Below, in pieces: positions 39,499 to 46,474 of a stretch of 46,474 nucleotides of DNA. The DNA lies in assembly GCF_022095675.1 (NCBI RefSeq), contig NZ_JAHYSG010000098.1:1-46474 (forward strand), written 5' to 3'. Every line of letters starts with the position of its first letter. Position 1 is the stretch's first letter. The DNA comes from Dactylosporangium sp. AC04546. Its GTDB lineage: Bacteria; Actinomycetota; Actinomycetes; Mycobacteriales; Micromonosporaceae. The position numbers and the translations under genes are program-made. The notes under the pieces were generated by a model. The model was not told the DNA's origin, searched no databases, and saw only the letters and a program-made list of their open reading frames with translations.

Positions 39499-40500
39499 GT
39501 GTCAGCGTTCGGCGACGATCGTCCGGACCAGTACCAGCCCTACGCGCCGCACGGCGCCTCCGGCTACTCCGGCTATGACGCCCCGCCCGCGGGCTACCGC
39601 GAACCGGGCTACGGCGACCAGGGTCAGGGCTACGCCGCCCAGGGCTACGGCGACCAGCGCCACGACGGCCCGGGCTACGGCGACCAGGGCTACGGCGAGC
39701 AGCGTTACGGCGACCAGCGTCACGACGGGTTCGGCTCGGGCTACGGCCCCGGCCCGTACGGCGCCCCCGGCGACGACGAGCACGTTCCCCAGCACCGCAA
39801 GACGTCCCGCCTGGTCCTGGCGATCGGCGCCGGCGTGCTCGCCCTGCTCGTCGTCGGCGCGGCCGCCTTCGGCGGCTCGGTCCTGCTCGGCGGCTCGGGC
39901 AAGGACGGCGGCGACCCGGCCGCGCTGGCCGGTGCCGCCTCGTCGGCGAGCGCGGGCGACCCGTCGTCCGGCGACCCGGGCGGCATGTCGGCCGGCCCGA
40001 CCGAGGCCGCCAGCGCCTCGGCCCAGCCCAGCGCGTCGGCGCCCGGCAAGACCAAGACCACCCCGCCGGCCAAGCCGCGCACGACCGCCCCCGCGGTCAA
40101 CGGCGGCGGCTTCACCGCCGAGGAGGCCCAGGTCCTCGCGATCGTCAACAGCGAGCGGGCCAAGGCGGGCTGCAAGCCGCTCGCGTTCAACGCCAAGCTC
40201 GCCGCCGCCGCCGGCAAGCACTCGCAGGACATGTACCAGCGCAAGTACTTCTCCCACACGACCCCCGACGGCGTGGACTTCGCCACCCGGATCTCGAACG
40301 AGGGGTACCGCTGGTCGGGCGCCGCCGAGAACATCGCGATGGGCCAGGATTCCCCCGAAGCGGTGATGCAGGCCTGGATGAACAGCTCGGGGCACCGTGC
40401 CAACATCCTCAACTGCGGGCTCAAGGACCTCGGCGTCGGCCTGTACTACGTGCAGGGCAAGCCCAAGTACTGGACCCAGGACTTCGGCTCTCCTCGATAA
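39499..40500 (+). CDS. CAP (SCP/PR1-like) domain membrane-anchored protein
   Basis: 333 aa. The cytoplasmic N-terminus is rich in Gly-Tyr-Gly-Asp-Gln repeats (residues 25-85), then one transmembrane helix (about 112-135, LVLAIGAGVLALLVVGAAAF), a Ser/Ala/Pro-rich linker, and a C-terminal CAP domain: AIVNSERAKAGCKPLAFNAK, KHSQDMYQRKYFSHTTPDG, AAENIAMGQDSPEAV, SSGHRANILNCGLKDLGVG. The fold faces outside. CAP proteins bind lipids or act in wall biology. GTG 39499 follows GGAGGA at good spacing. Confidence 0.9.
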   Translation: MSAFGDDRPDQYQPYAPHGASGYSGYDAPPAGYREPGYGDQGQGYAAQGYGDQRHDGPGYGDQGYGEQRYGDQRHDGFGSGYGPGPYGAPGDDEHVPQHRKTSRLVLAIGAGVLALLVVGAAAFGGSVLLGGSGKDGGDPAALAGAASSASAGDPSSGDPGGMSAGPTEAASASAQPSASAPGKTKTTPPAKPRTTAPAVNGGGFTAEEAQVLAIVNSERAKAGCKPLAFNAKLAAAAGKHSQDMYQRKYFSHTTPDGVDFATRISNEGYRWSGAAENIAMGQDSPEAVMQAWMNSSGHRANILNCGLKDLGVGLYYVQGKPKYWTQDFGSPR

Positions 40501-40745
40501 GGCGAGGTGATCGACGCCCTTCAGTGGATTCGAATCGTCCGTCCGGCGGTTGTGCTCCGCCTGGGCGTTCGGCACCGTACACCTGGCCGACCGAACGGGT
40601 GGCGCGTTGCTCAATGACGTGCCAGACTCACCGCGGTCAGTGCTTACGGTGCCCGCGCGGATTACTCACGTCACTTCCTCGTCGCGGGTGCGCACCGCTC
40701 GCAACCGCACATCGAGCCGCAGCATCTCGATAAGGGGAAGAGAAC
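40501..40745. other. 245-bp gap between CAP and DUF4397 genes
   Basis: No gene supported. A short CCTCG/CGAGG hairpin lies at the CAP stop codon, and CTCGATAAGG occurs near both ends of the gap. The promoter for the DUF4397-sortase pair must lie here, but I cannot assign -35/-10 boxes. Confidence 0.4.
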
Positions 40746-41606
40746 GTGACCGTTGCACCCCGCCGACGGCGGCTGGCGGCGCTCGCCGCCGCGACCCTTC
40801 TGGGCCTCGGGCTCAGCCTGGCCGACGCCTCCCCGGCGGCGGCCGCGGGCGTGGGCTACGTCCGGCTGGCCCACCTCTCGCCCGACACGCCCGCCGTCGA
40901 CGTGTACCTCAGCTCCGTGACCGGCGCCGTGCCGCAGCAGAAGTTCCCGGCCGTCGGCTACGGCGTCGTCTCGAAGTACCTGGCCCTGCCGCCCGGCACC
41001 TACGCCGTGGCGATGCGCTTGCCCGGCGCCCCGGCCGACAGCGCGCCCGTCCTCAGCACCCAGGCCACCGTGGAGGAGGGCAAGGCCTACACCGTGGCCG
41101 GCGTCGGCAAGTACGCCGACCTCGGCCTGCGCGTCATCGCCGACGACCTCGGCCCGCCCGACACCGGCAAGGCCAAGGTGCGGGTCGTCCAGGCCTCGGT
41201 GAAGCAGCCCGTCCTCGACGTCGCGGTGATCGGCGGCGGGTCGATCGCCGCCGGCGTCCAGTTCGCGACCACCACCGGCTACCAGTCCGTCGACCCGGGC
41301 CGGTTCACACTGCAGCTGTCCGCCCCGGGCGGCGCCTCGGCCGCGACGGTGAGCGCCTCGCTCAAGGCCGGGGCGGTGTACTCGCTGATCGTCCTCGACG
41401 GCAAGAAGGGCCTCACTGCGGAGCTGCGCACCGACGTGCCGACCGCGGGCGCCGCGCCGGCCGGCGGCGTCGACACCGGCGGTGGCGGCACGGCGGGCGA
41501 GCGTGACGGCGGCCTGCCCTGGCTGCCGATCGGCGCGGCCGCGGCCCTGCTGCTGGCGGTGCCGGGCGGCCTGCTGATGCGCTCCCGGATGCGGGCGCGC
41601 GGCTAG
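40746..41606 (+). CDS. secreted DUF4397 protein with C-terminal membrane anchor
   Basis: 286 aa. Signal peptide: RRRRLAALAAATLLGLGLSL with cleavage near ASPAAAAG. DUF4397 domain: YVRLAHLSPDTPAVDVYLSS, KYLALPPGTYAVAMRLPGAP, then a second half VRVVQASVKQPVLDVAVIGG. The C-terminus is a Gly-rich linker, one transmembrane helix and RSRMRARG, the layout of a sortase substrate, but there is no LPxTG; the nearest is GGLPWLP. GTG 40746 follows GGGGAAG. The sortase gene starts 10 bp after its stop. Confidence 0.88.
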   Translation: MTVAPRRRRLAALAAATLLGLGLSLADASPAAAAGVGYVRLAHLSPDTPAVDVYLSSVTGAVPQQKFPAVGYGVVSKYLALPPGTYAVAMRLPGAPADSAPVLSTQATVEEGKAYTVAGVGKYADLGLRVIADDLGPPDTGKAKVRVVQASVKQPVLDVAVIGGGSIAAGVQFATTTGYQSVDPGRFTLQLSAPGGASAATVSASLKAGAVYSLIVLDGKKGLTAELRTDVPTAGAAPAGGVDTGGGGTAGERDGGLPWLPIGAAAALLLAVPGGLLMRSRMRARG

Positions 41607-41616
41607 GCAGCCGCAC

Positions 41617-42297
41617 ATGAGCACGACGGACGGGCGGGTGGTCAGGCACCGGAGGTACCGCCTGACTCCCGCCCGCCGCCGTGCCGCGGCACTGGTGCTC
41701 AGCGTGCTGGCGCTCGCCGCGCCGGTCTACGCGGGCACAGCGGCCCTGGTCGGCCGCCGCGTCGAGCTCGCCGCGGGCGACTCGACCTGGATCGTGCCCA
41801 ACCGCGTCGACCTGCCGGCGGACACCGCGGACGGCGCCGCGGGGGAGGGCGCGCCGCCGAGCCGGCTGCGCATCGGCGCGCTGGGCGTGGACACCGCACT
41901 GGAGTCGCTCACCATGGACGCGGCGGGGGTCCTCGCCTCGCCCCGGGAGTACGCGGAGGCCGGCTGGTTCGCGCAGGGCACGATGCCCGGCGACCCGGGC
42001 CCGGCGGTGCTGGCCGGGCACGTCGACTCGAAGACCGGCCCGGCGGTGTTCTACAAGCTGCACGAGCTCAAGGCCGGCGACAGGATCCTCGTCCTGCGTG
42101 GCGGCGCTCCGGCTGGTGCATGGCTCACGTTCTCGGTGACCGCCGTGGAGCACTACGCGAAGGCGCACTTCCCGACCCAGCGGGTCTACGGCCCGACGCC
42201 GGTGCCGGAGCTGCGGCTGATCACCTGCGGCGGGGCGTTCGACGCGGCCCGCCACACCTACCGCGACAACATCGTGGTCTACGCGGTCCTCAACTGA
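41617..42297 (+). CDS. class E/F-type sortase
   Basis: 226 aa. N-terminal membrane helix (about 23-45), then the sortase barrel: His in PAVLAGHVDSKTGPAVFYKL, Cys in LRLITCGGAFD, Arg in the following AARHTYRDNIVVYA. It would cleave a sorting signal and anchor the protein to wall or pilus. It lies 10 bp downstream of the DUF4397 gene, a pairing common in actinomycetes, so that protein is the natural substrate although its motif is degenerate. Confidence 0.9.
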   Translation: MSTTDGRVVRHRRYRLTPARRRAAALVLSVLALAAPVYAGTAALVGRRVELAAGDSTWIVPNRVDLPADTADGAAGEGAPPSRLRIGALGVDTALESLTMDAAGVLASPREYAEAGWFAQGTMPGDPGPAVLAGHVDSKTGPAVFYKLHELKAGDRILVLRGGAPAGAWLTFSVTAVEHYAKAHFPTQRVYGPTPVPELRLITCGGAFDAARHTYRDNIVVYAVLN

Positions 42298-42489
42298 GGA
42301 GAAGTTTTGGGTCGGTGTGCCAGGTCGCCTCGCGGCGATAGGCGCGACACGGCTCCAGCCGAACGGTATTCCGTGAAGGCAGTGTGGTGAGGCCCGGGGA
42401 CACACAGCACACCGACAAGGAAAACAGTAGCGCGCCGGCTACCCGACGTCCCGTGATCCGGGCATGGAAGAGATCACAGAGAAAACCGC

Positions 42490-43371
42490 TCAGTCCGGGA
42501 TTAGCGCCGCCGCCCGCCACAGCGCCCGGGCCGGGCCGCGGACCAGGCCGAGCTCGTCGAGGTACGTGGTCACCCGGTCGCCGGCCCAGCGCAGCGTCTC
42601 GCGGAAGCGCGGGTTGCGCCACGCCGCCGCACGGGCCGCCTGCGGGTCCAGGCCGGCGCTGCGGTACGCGTCCGGATGGATCAGGGAGCGGGTCACCGTG
42701 TAGGCGGCCCGGCCGACCATGACCTGGGAGTACCAGAGCATCGGCTTCCCGGCCCGGGCGACCTGCCGGGCCAGCTCGTCGCGGGCGAACCGGATGTGCC
42801 GGGCCTCCTCCACGACATGGATCCGCGACACCATCCGGACCAGGGGCTGGAGGCTGTCGTCGGCCATCGCCTCGCGCTGGAGGGCGTCGAGGATCTCCTC
42901 GGCGATGAGCGCGGCGGCGAAGATCTGCACGCCGCCGGCGGTGGCGCCGAGGTACTTCCCGAGGGCCCGGTCGACGGCGTGCGGCCGGTATGCGGGCGCG
43001 CCGAACGCCTCGATCATCCGGCCGAACATGATCGAGTGCCGGCACTCGTCGCCGATCTCGGTGAGCGCGTACCGCACGTGGCCGCTGCGCGGGTCCTGGT
43101 CGGTGATGTGCCGCAGGAGCATCCGCATGAGCAGCATCTCGAACCAGATGCCGATGCTGGCGATGCTGGCCACCTCGTGCTTGGACAGCTCGACGCGCTG
43201 CCCGGGCGTGAGGGAGTCCCACAGCGGCGTGCCGTACAGCGACAGCCGGTGCTCGGGGGCGTACATGCGCTCGCCGTCGAGCGGCGCGTCCCAGTCGATG
43301 TCCACACCGGGGTCGTAGGAGTTGGCCGCGGAGATCTTGAGCAACCGCGCGGCGGTGGCCTCTCGCTGCAT
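42490..43371 (-). CDS. AurF-type diiron oxygenase
   Basis: 293 aa. Four-helix diiron ligand set: Glu in LSKHEVASIASIGIWFE, ExxxH as EIGDECRHSIMFG, Glu in ALIAEEILDALQRE, and ExxxH as RIHVVEEARHIRFARDEL. AurF relatives N-oxygenate arylamines or oxidise lipids. ATG 43371; divergent from the DUF4873 gene with a shared palindrome (43406-43421) between them. The same palindrome at 12388 links it to the TetR/SDR locus, suggesting a dispersed oxidation pathway (inference). The 42298-42489 gap downstream holds nothing I recognise. Confidence 0.88.
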   Translation of the reverse strand: MQREATAARLLKISAANSYDPGVDIDWDAPLDGERMYAPEHRLSLYGTPLWDSLTPGQRVELSKHEVASIASIGIWFEMLLMRMLLRHITDQDPRSGHVRYALTEIGDECRHSIMFGRMIEAFGAPAYRPHAVDRALGKYLGATAGGVQIFAAALIAEEILDALQREAMADDSLQPLVRMVSRIHVVEEARHIRFARDELARQVARAGKPMLWYSQVMVGRAAYTVTRSLIHPDAYRSAGLDPQAARAAAWRNPRFRETLRWAGDRVTTYLDELGLVRGPARALWRAAALIPD

Positions 43372-43404
43372 GTCGGCGCCTCCTTGACGTTACCGGCGGG
43401 TAGT

Positions 43405-43422
43405 TGGTACTAGTCAGTACCA
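43405..43422. promoter_or_regulatory. palindromic operator between diiron oxygenase and DUF4873 genes
   Basis: GGTACT-AGTC-AGTACC (43406-43421) is a perfect 6-bp dyad (7 bp with flanking T/A). It abuts ATG 43422, so a bound repressor would block that start. It matches the site at 12388-12403 at 12 of 16 positions. Confidence 0.62.
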
Positions 43423-43706
43423 TGCCCGAGGAATCCACGGTGGTCAAGGCCACGCTGCTGGCCGGCGCCGACGCGCTCGACGTCACGCTGCACCTCTCGG
43501 GCCGCTTCGACCCGCTCGACGGCCGCTACCACTGGGGCGGCCGGGCCACGGGCGCGGGCCTCGCGGACCTGGTGCGGTCCGGCCGCCGGTCGGTGCTGCT
43601 CCGCGCCGCCGGCGCACCGGTCCCGGCCCGCCTCGTCGAGGTGGACCCGTGGGGTGGCGTCCGGGTGGCCGGCACCGGCACCCCGCCGTACCCCATCGAC
43701 CGCTGA
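43422..43706 (+). CDS. DUF4873 domain protein
   Basis: 94 aa, soluble. Contains the DUF4873-like signature LHLSGRFDPLDGRYHWGGRA and DPWGGVRVAGTGTPPY. This domain is found alone or fused to flavin monooxygenases in actinomycetes, so association with the divergent diiron oxygenase fits an oxidation role. ATG 43422 lies directly at the edge of the operator; a longer in-frame start at 43404 would overlap it. No ribosome-binding site, so it is probably leaderless or nearly so. Confidence 0.8.
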   Translation: MPEESTVVKATLLAGADALDVTLHLSGRFDPLDGRYHWGGRATGAGLADLVRSGRRSVLLRAAGAPVPARLVEVDPWGGVRVAGTGTPPYPIDR

Positions 43707-43726
43707 CCTTGCGTATGCTCTGCGGC

Positions 43727-44377
43727 GTGGCGGACCAAGGGGGAGGGCCGGACGGGCCGGCGCCGGTCGGCCGGTTGCGGGCGACCCTGCTCAACGCCCC
43801 GTTCCGCTGGCTCGGCGGGGCCGTGGCCGCCGTCGTGGTCCTGGTCTCGGGCGCGTTCGGCGGCTTCGACAAGGTCACCCCGCACAAGGCCGGGATCGAG
43901 GCGTTCACCGTCGACCAGCCCTTCGACGCGGCCGCCTGGAAGGTCACGATCCACTCCGTCCGCGCCTTGGACGAGCTGCCGCCCCTGAAGCACCAGGACG
44001 AGCAGGGCTGGCGCTGGATCATCGTGGTCGCCACGGTGGAGATCACCGGCTATGCCGAGAGCACCACGTCCTACGAGAAGGCACTGCAGATCCGCGGCAT
44101 CGAGGGCGTGCCGTCGAAGTACGCCGACAAGGTCGCCCTGGCCACGGACACCAAGGACGGCGCACTGCTCGGCCCGGGGGTGCCGGCCCGGCTCGGCTTC
44201 TTCTGGGACCAGCGGGCCGGCGCCGCGGTGCCGAAGGAGCTCCAGGTCGGCGTCTACGGCATGACGTACAAGCTCGAGGAGCTGTCCGGCCTCTACGGCT
44301 GGTACCCCGACGAGCCCGACGCCCCGCCGCGGGCGATGCGGGCGCTGCCCGTGGACACCCGGCCGGTGGCGCAGTGA
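43727..44377 (+). CDS. membrane-anchored protein 1 of a coupled trio
   Basis: 216 aa. GTG 43727 is preceded by TATGCT (43714-43719) and 7 nt: leaderless promoter of the trio. One transmembrane helix (about 30-48, WLGGAVAAVVVLVSGAFGGF), then an extracytoplasmic beta domain (FDAAAWKVTIHSVRALDELP, WRWIIVVATVEITGYAE, VPKELQVGVYGMTYKLEELS). It resembles DUF4352-like sandwich domains in layout but I cannot name a family. The stop overlaps the next GTG as GTGA. Confidence 0.75.
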   Translation: MADQGGGPDGPAPVGRLRATLLNAPFRWLGGAVAAVVVLVSGAFGGFDKVTPHKAGIEAFTVDQPFDAAAWKVTIHSVRALDELPPLKHQDEQGWRWIIVVATVEITGYAESTTSYEKALQIRGIEGVPSKYADKVALATDTKDGALLGPGVPARLGFFWDQRAGAAVPKELQVGVYGMTYKLEELSGLYGWYPDEPDAPPRAMRALPVDTRPVAQ

Positions 44378-44982
44378 CCGCGCCCGCCCCGCGCCACCGC
44401 CGCCCACGCGCGAGCCTCCGCGCCCGCCTCACCACCGCGGCGCTGGTCCTGGTGACGCTCGTGGCGGGCTCGCTCATCATCCTCGCCAAGCCCGACCAGG
44501 CCCGGCTGCAGCGCCCGTTCTTCGTCAGCGGCACGGCCGGCGGCCCGGTGTCGCTGCACACGCTCACGGTCACGGTCCTCGAGACGACCGGCGCGCCGAA
44601 GCTGCAGACCAGCCGCGGCGTGCTGGAGACGACGGGCATGTGGGTGACCGTCCGCCTGCGGGTGGTCGCGACCGAGGAGCCGGTGATGCTGCAGTACGCC
44701 CGGCTCCGCGACGACCGCGATCGCCTGTTCCACGCCACGAACCGGGTGGACCAGCAGCTGGCCGGCGGGCGGATGTTCCAGCCGGGCATCCCCGTCGAGG
44801 GCACCGTCGTGTTCGAGGTGGCGAAGGACGCCCGCGCCCTGACCCTGCTCGTCTCGCACGACCCCGGCACCTTGAACATCCAGCTCGAGGGCGTCGCGGA
44901 GATCGAGCTCCCGGCTCCCGCCGAGGCCTGGCGCACGCAGGAGAAGCCCGTGACCGTACCGTCGGCGAAGGTCGTCGAATGA
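44374..44982 (+). CDS. membrane-anchored protein 2 of a coupled trio
   Basis: 202 aa from GTG 44374 (GTGA overlap). A basic N-terminus RHRRPRASLRARL and one transmembrane helix (about 20-42), then a beta domain: SLHTLTVTVLETTGAPKLQT, MWVTVRLRVVATEEPVML, DRDRLFHATNRVDQQLAGGR, GIPVEGTVVFEVAKDA. The last is typical of DUF4352-like domains. Its stop overlaps the next start as ATGA. Probably assembles with its neighbours at the cell surface. Confidence 0.75.
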   Translation: MTAPAPRHRRPRASLRARLTTAALVLVTLVAGSLIILAKPDQARLQRPFFVSGTAGGPVSLHTLTVTVLETTGAPKLQTSRGVLETTGMWVTVRLRVVATEEPVMLQYARLRDDRDRLFHATNRVDQQLAGGRMFQPGIPVEGTVVFEVAKDARALTLLVSHDPGTLNIQLEGVAEIELPAPAEAWRTQEKPVTVPSAKVVE

Positions 44983-45944
44983 CGCACCCACCGACGTCCC
45001 AGTTCCCCGGCCCCGCCCGGCCCGCCCCGTTTCCCGCGGCTGCCGGTCATCCCGCACCCGTGAGCGTGCCGGCGCCCGGCTCCCTGCCGCCCGGGCCGTA
45101 CGCGGCCGCCCCGTTCCAGGGCCAGCCCACGGTCGCCGCGGCGTTCCAGGGCCAGCCCACGGCACCGTTCGCAGGTCCGCCCGCGATCCCCGCGGCGTTT
45201 CCGGGCCCGCCGGCCGCGCCGCTGACAGGGCCTCCGCTTTCCGGGCCGCCGTTCCCCGGCCCGCCCGGTTCGCCGTTCCCCGGCCCGCCCGGTTCGCCGT
45301 TCCCCGGCCCGCCCGGGCCGCCGCTCTCCGGTGCGCCGGCGGCGCCGCCCGGCGCGGGGCCGGCGCAGGCTGCGGACCAGGCGGGCTGGTGGCGCCGGAA
45401 CTGGTGGGGCCTGTTGCTGCTCGTGCCGGCACTCGTGGGCGCCCTTACCGGGCCGTACCTGGCCGAGGCCCGGGAGTACCTGCGTGACCCGACGAAGCCG
45501 AGCACCCCCGTCGTCACCGGGGCGGACGGCTGGGCCTCGTTCGCCGGCGCCCGGATGCGCCTGGAGCAGCTGACCGAGGCCAAGAACGTGACCGACCGCA
45601 GCCGCAAGCCACTGGCGATCGGCTCCGGGACGGTCTGGCAGGCCACCGTGGCGTACGACGACCCGAGCACCGAGCAGTCGAAGCTCGGCGGATGCACGGT
45701 GTACCTGGAGGACACCACGGGCCGCCGCTTCGGCGACCGCCCGAACGAGCTAGCGCGGGCGGACATCCCGACCGGCAGCGGTTGCGGCCGCCCGAGCAGC
45801 AGCTCGACCAGGACGCCACCGGCAACGGGCTCGCGCTACCAGGCCACGTACTACTTCCTGCTGCCCAAGGACGCAGCCCCGGCCTCGGTCTGGATCACGG
45901 TCCCGACCGAGAACCCCAGCTACGCCCGCCTTCCCAGACCCTAG
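44979..45944 (+). CDS. membrane-anchored protein 3 of a coupled trio, Pro-rich N-terminus
   Basis: 321 aa. The N-terminal 140 residues are Pro/Gly/Phe-rich with repeats such as FPGPPGSP and FQGQPT, then WWRRNWW and one transmembrane helix (about 145-165), then a beta domain (ADGWASFAGARMRLEQLTEA, VWQATVAYDDPSTEQSKLGG, YQATYYFLLPKDAAPASVWI). Near CGRPSSSSTRTPPATG the sequence becomes Ser/Thr/Pro-rich. The Pro-rich part is cytoplasmic by the positive-inside rule. The TAG stop shares CTAG (45941-45944) with the convergent gene. Confidence 0.75.
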   Translation: MTHPPTSQFPGPARPAPFPAAAGHPAPVSVPAPGSLPPGPYAAAPFQGQPTVAAAFQGQPTAPFAGPPAIPAAFPGPPAAPLTGPPLSGPPFPGPPGSPFPGPPGSPFPGPPGPPLSGAPAAPPGAGPAQAADQAGWWRRNWWGLLLLVPALVGALTGPYLAEAREYLRDPTKPSTPVVTGADGWASFAGARMRLEQLTEAKNVTDRSRKPLAIGSGTVWQATVAYDDPSTEQSKLGGCTVYLEDTTGRRFGDRPNELARADIPTGSGCGRPSSSSTRTPPATGSRYQATYYFLLPKDAAPASVWITVPTENPSYARLPRP

Positions 45945-46474
45945 GGCTCCTCCGGCCACAGGATGCCGCCGTCCGGCACGCCGGTGCCGTGGTGCCCCTC
46001 GCGCTGCCGCGGCGCCCACGGCGCGCTCGCCGCGGAAGCCGCGCTGGTGGGGGCCGGAGTGCCCGGAGTGCCCGGCGCGGCCGGGTGCGGGGGAGCGGGC
46101 ACCGGCGGATGCGGCACGGGCACCCCGGCGTGCGGCACCGGCACATGGGCGGTGGGAACCCCGGCGTAGGGCGCGCCGTACTGCACCGGCGCCGCAGGCG
46201 GCACGGGCGCGACTGGTGGCGCGGCCGGCGGCGCGGCTGGTGGCGCGGCCGGTGCGGACCCGGCTGGCGTCGGAGGCGATGGCGCGGGAGGCCGATGGAA
46301 CTCAGGCGCCCCGGCCGCCGGCGCCGCTCCCGGGGGCGGCGGCACCGCCACCGGCATTCCGTGCCGCGGCACCTGCGGCGGTAAGTGCGGCGCCTGGGGC
46401 GGCATGTGCGGGACCACCTGGTACGGCGGCTGGTTCACCGGAGAGGCCTGCGGTGCTGCCGGTCGAGGTGGCGG
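45941..46474 (-). CDS. proline-rich protein (5' end outside window)
   Basis: 178 codons visible, open through the right edge. Composed almost wholly of Pro/Ala/Val/His repeats (PPAAPPVAPVPPAAPV, GVPVPHPPVPAPPHPA), ending SAPWAPRQREGHHGTGVPDG. Probably the disordered C-terminal tail of a larger membrane or regulatory protein; a GTG at 46438 is in frame but the reading frame continues upstream. No family can be assigned. Confidence 0.6.
   Translation of the reverse strand, partial: PPPRPAAPQASPVNQPPYQVVPHMPPQAPHLPPQVPRHGMPVAVPPPPGAAPAAGAPEFHRPPAPSPPTPAGSAPAAPPAAPPAAPPVAPVPPAAPVQYGAPYAGVPTAHVPVPHAGVPVPHPPVPAPPHPAAPGTPGTPAPTSAASAASAPWAPRQREGHHGTGVPDGGILWPEEP

Noticed and set aside
42298..42489. 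A remnant C-terminal coding frame on the minus strand downstream of the diiron oxygenase
   Set aside because: The translated stretch shows no recognisable family motif and has no plausible start.
45941..45944. Shared CTAG stop codons here and at 1662-1665 as a special signal
   Set aside because: CTAG simply allows two convergent TAG stops to overlap; two cases in a compact genome need no further explanation.

Overview
The window is uniformly very GC-rich, protein-dense DNA from an actinomycete. GTG starts are frequent, stop/start overlaps are common, and many genes carry a TANNNT motif 6-8 nt before the start codon, which suggests leaderless mRNAs. The gene set (PAC2 protein, YqeB-like protein, two-FHA ABC transporter, class E/F-type sortase beside a DUF4397 protein, GPP34-like protein) and the palindromic intergenic elements fit Micromonosporaceae best. 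I cannot fix the genus. Nothing looks like recently acquired low-GC DNA, and I see no transposase, phage gene or CRISPR array.

Layout. 1-3.7 kb: pirin (runs off the left edge), a small membrane protein, a ROK-family protein, and a quinone-reductase-like MDR enzyme behind a MerR/SoxR-type operator. 3.9-7.4 kb: a two-component system whose kinase has a duplicated sensor region, divergent from a lone ABC-2 permease. 7.6-10.6 kb: alr-ddl (D-Ala-D-Ala synthesis) converging on purC, then a decayed isochorismatase-like remnant. 10.7-15.8 kb: PAC2 protein, TetR regulator and divergent SDR, and a YqeB-like/kinase/response-regulator operon.

15.8-24.1 kb (minus strand) is the most unusual part. Two tandem tRNA-like genes (23985-24057, then 23903-23975) are followed by six tightly packed genes: zinc-ribbon SDR with an altered active site, leucine-rich-repeat protein, two paralogous ankyrin proteins, MoxR AAA+ ATPase, and a His-rich metallopeptidase-like/vWA protein. 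Stops and starts overlap or nearly touch throughout. I propose it as a candidate undescribed RNA-associated or surveillance system; the function is inference. Upstream on the same strand are a VOC protein with an RGG-repeat tail, an ECF sigma factor with a small accessory protein, and a cytoplasmic subtilisin-like protease.

27-46.5 kb is mostly plus-strand: GPP34-like protein, FHA/ABC transporter, dienelactone hydrolase, an intergenic stretch with several hairpins, propionyl-CoA-synthetase-like ligase, a solitary ClpP, a serine hydrolase, a lipoprotein, a methyltransferase, hemerythrin, STAS, pentapeptide and TetR genes, a CAP-domain protein, DUF4397 plus sortase, an AurF-type diiron oxygenase divergent from a DUF4873 gene, and a translationally coupled trio of membrane-anchored proteins. 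A 16-bp palindrome occurs both in the TetR/SDR intergenic region (12388) and in the AurF/DUF4873 intergenic region (43406). This suggests one TetR regulon controls both loci.
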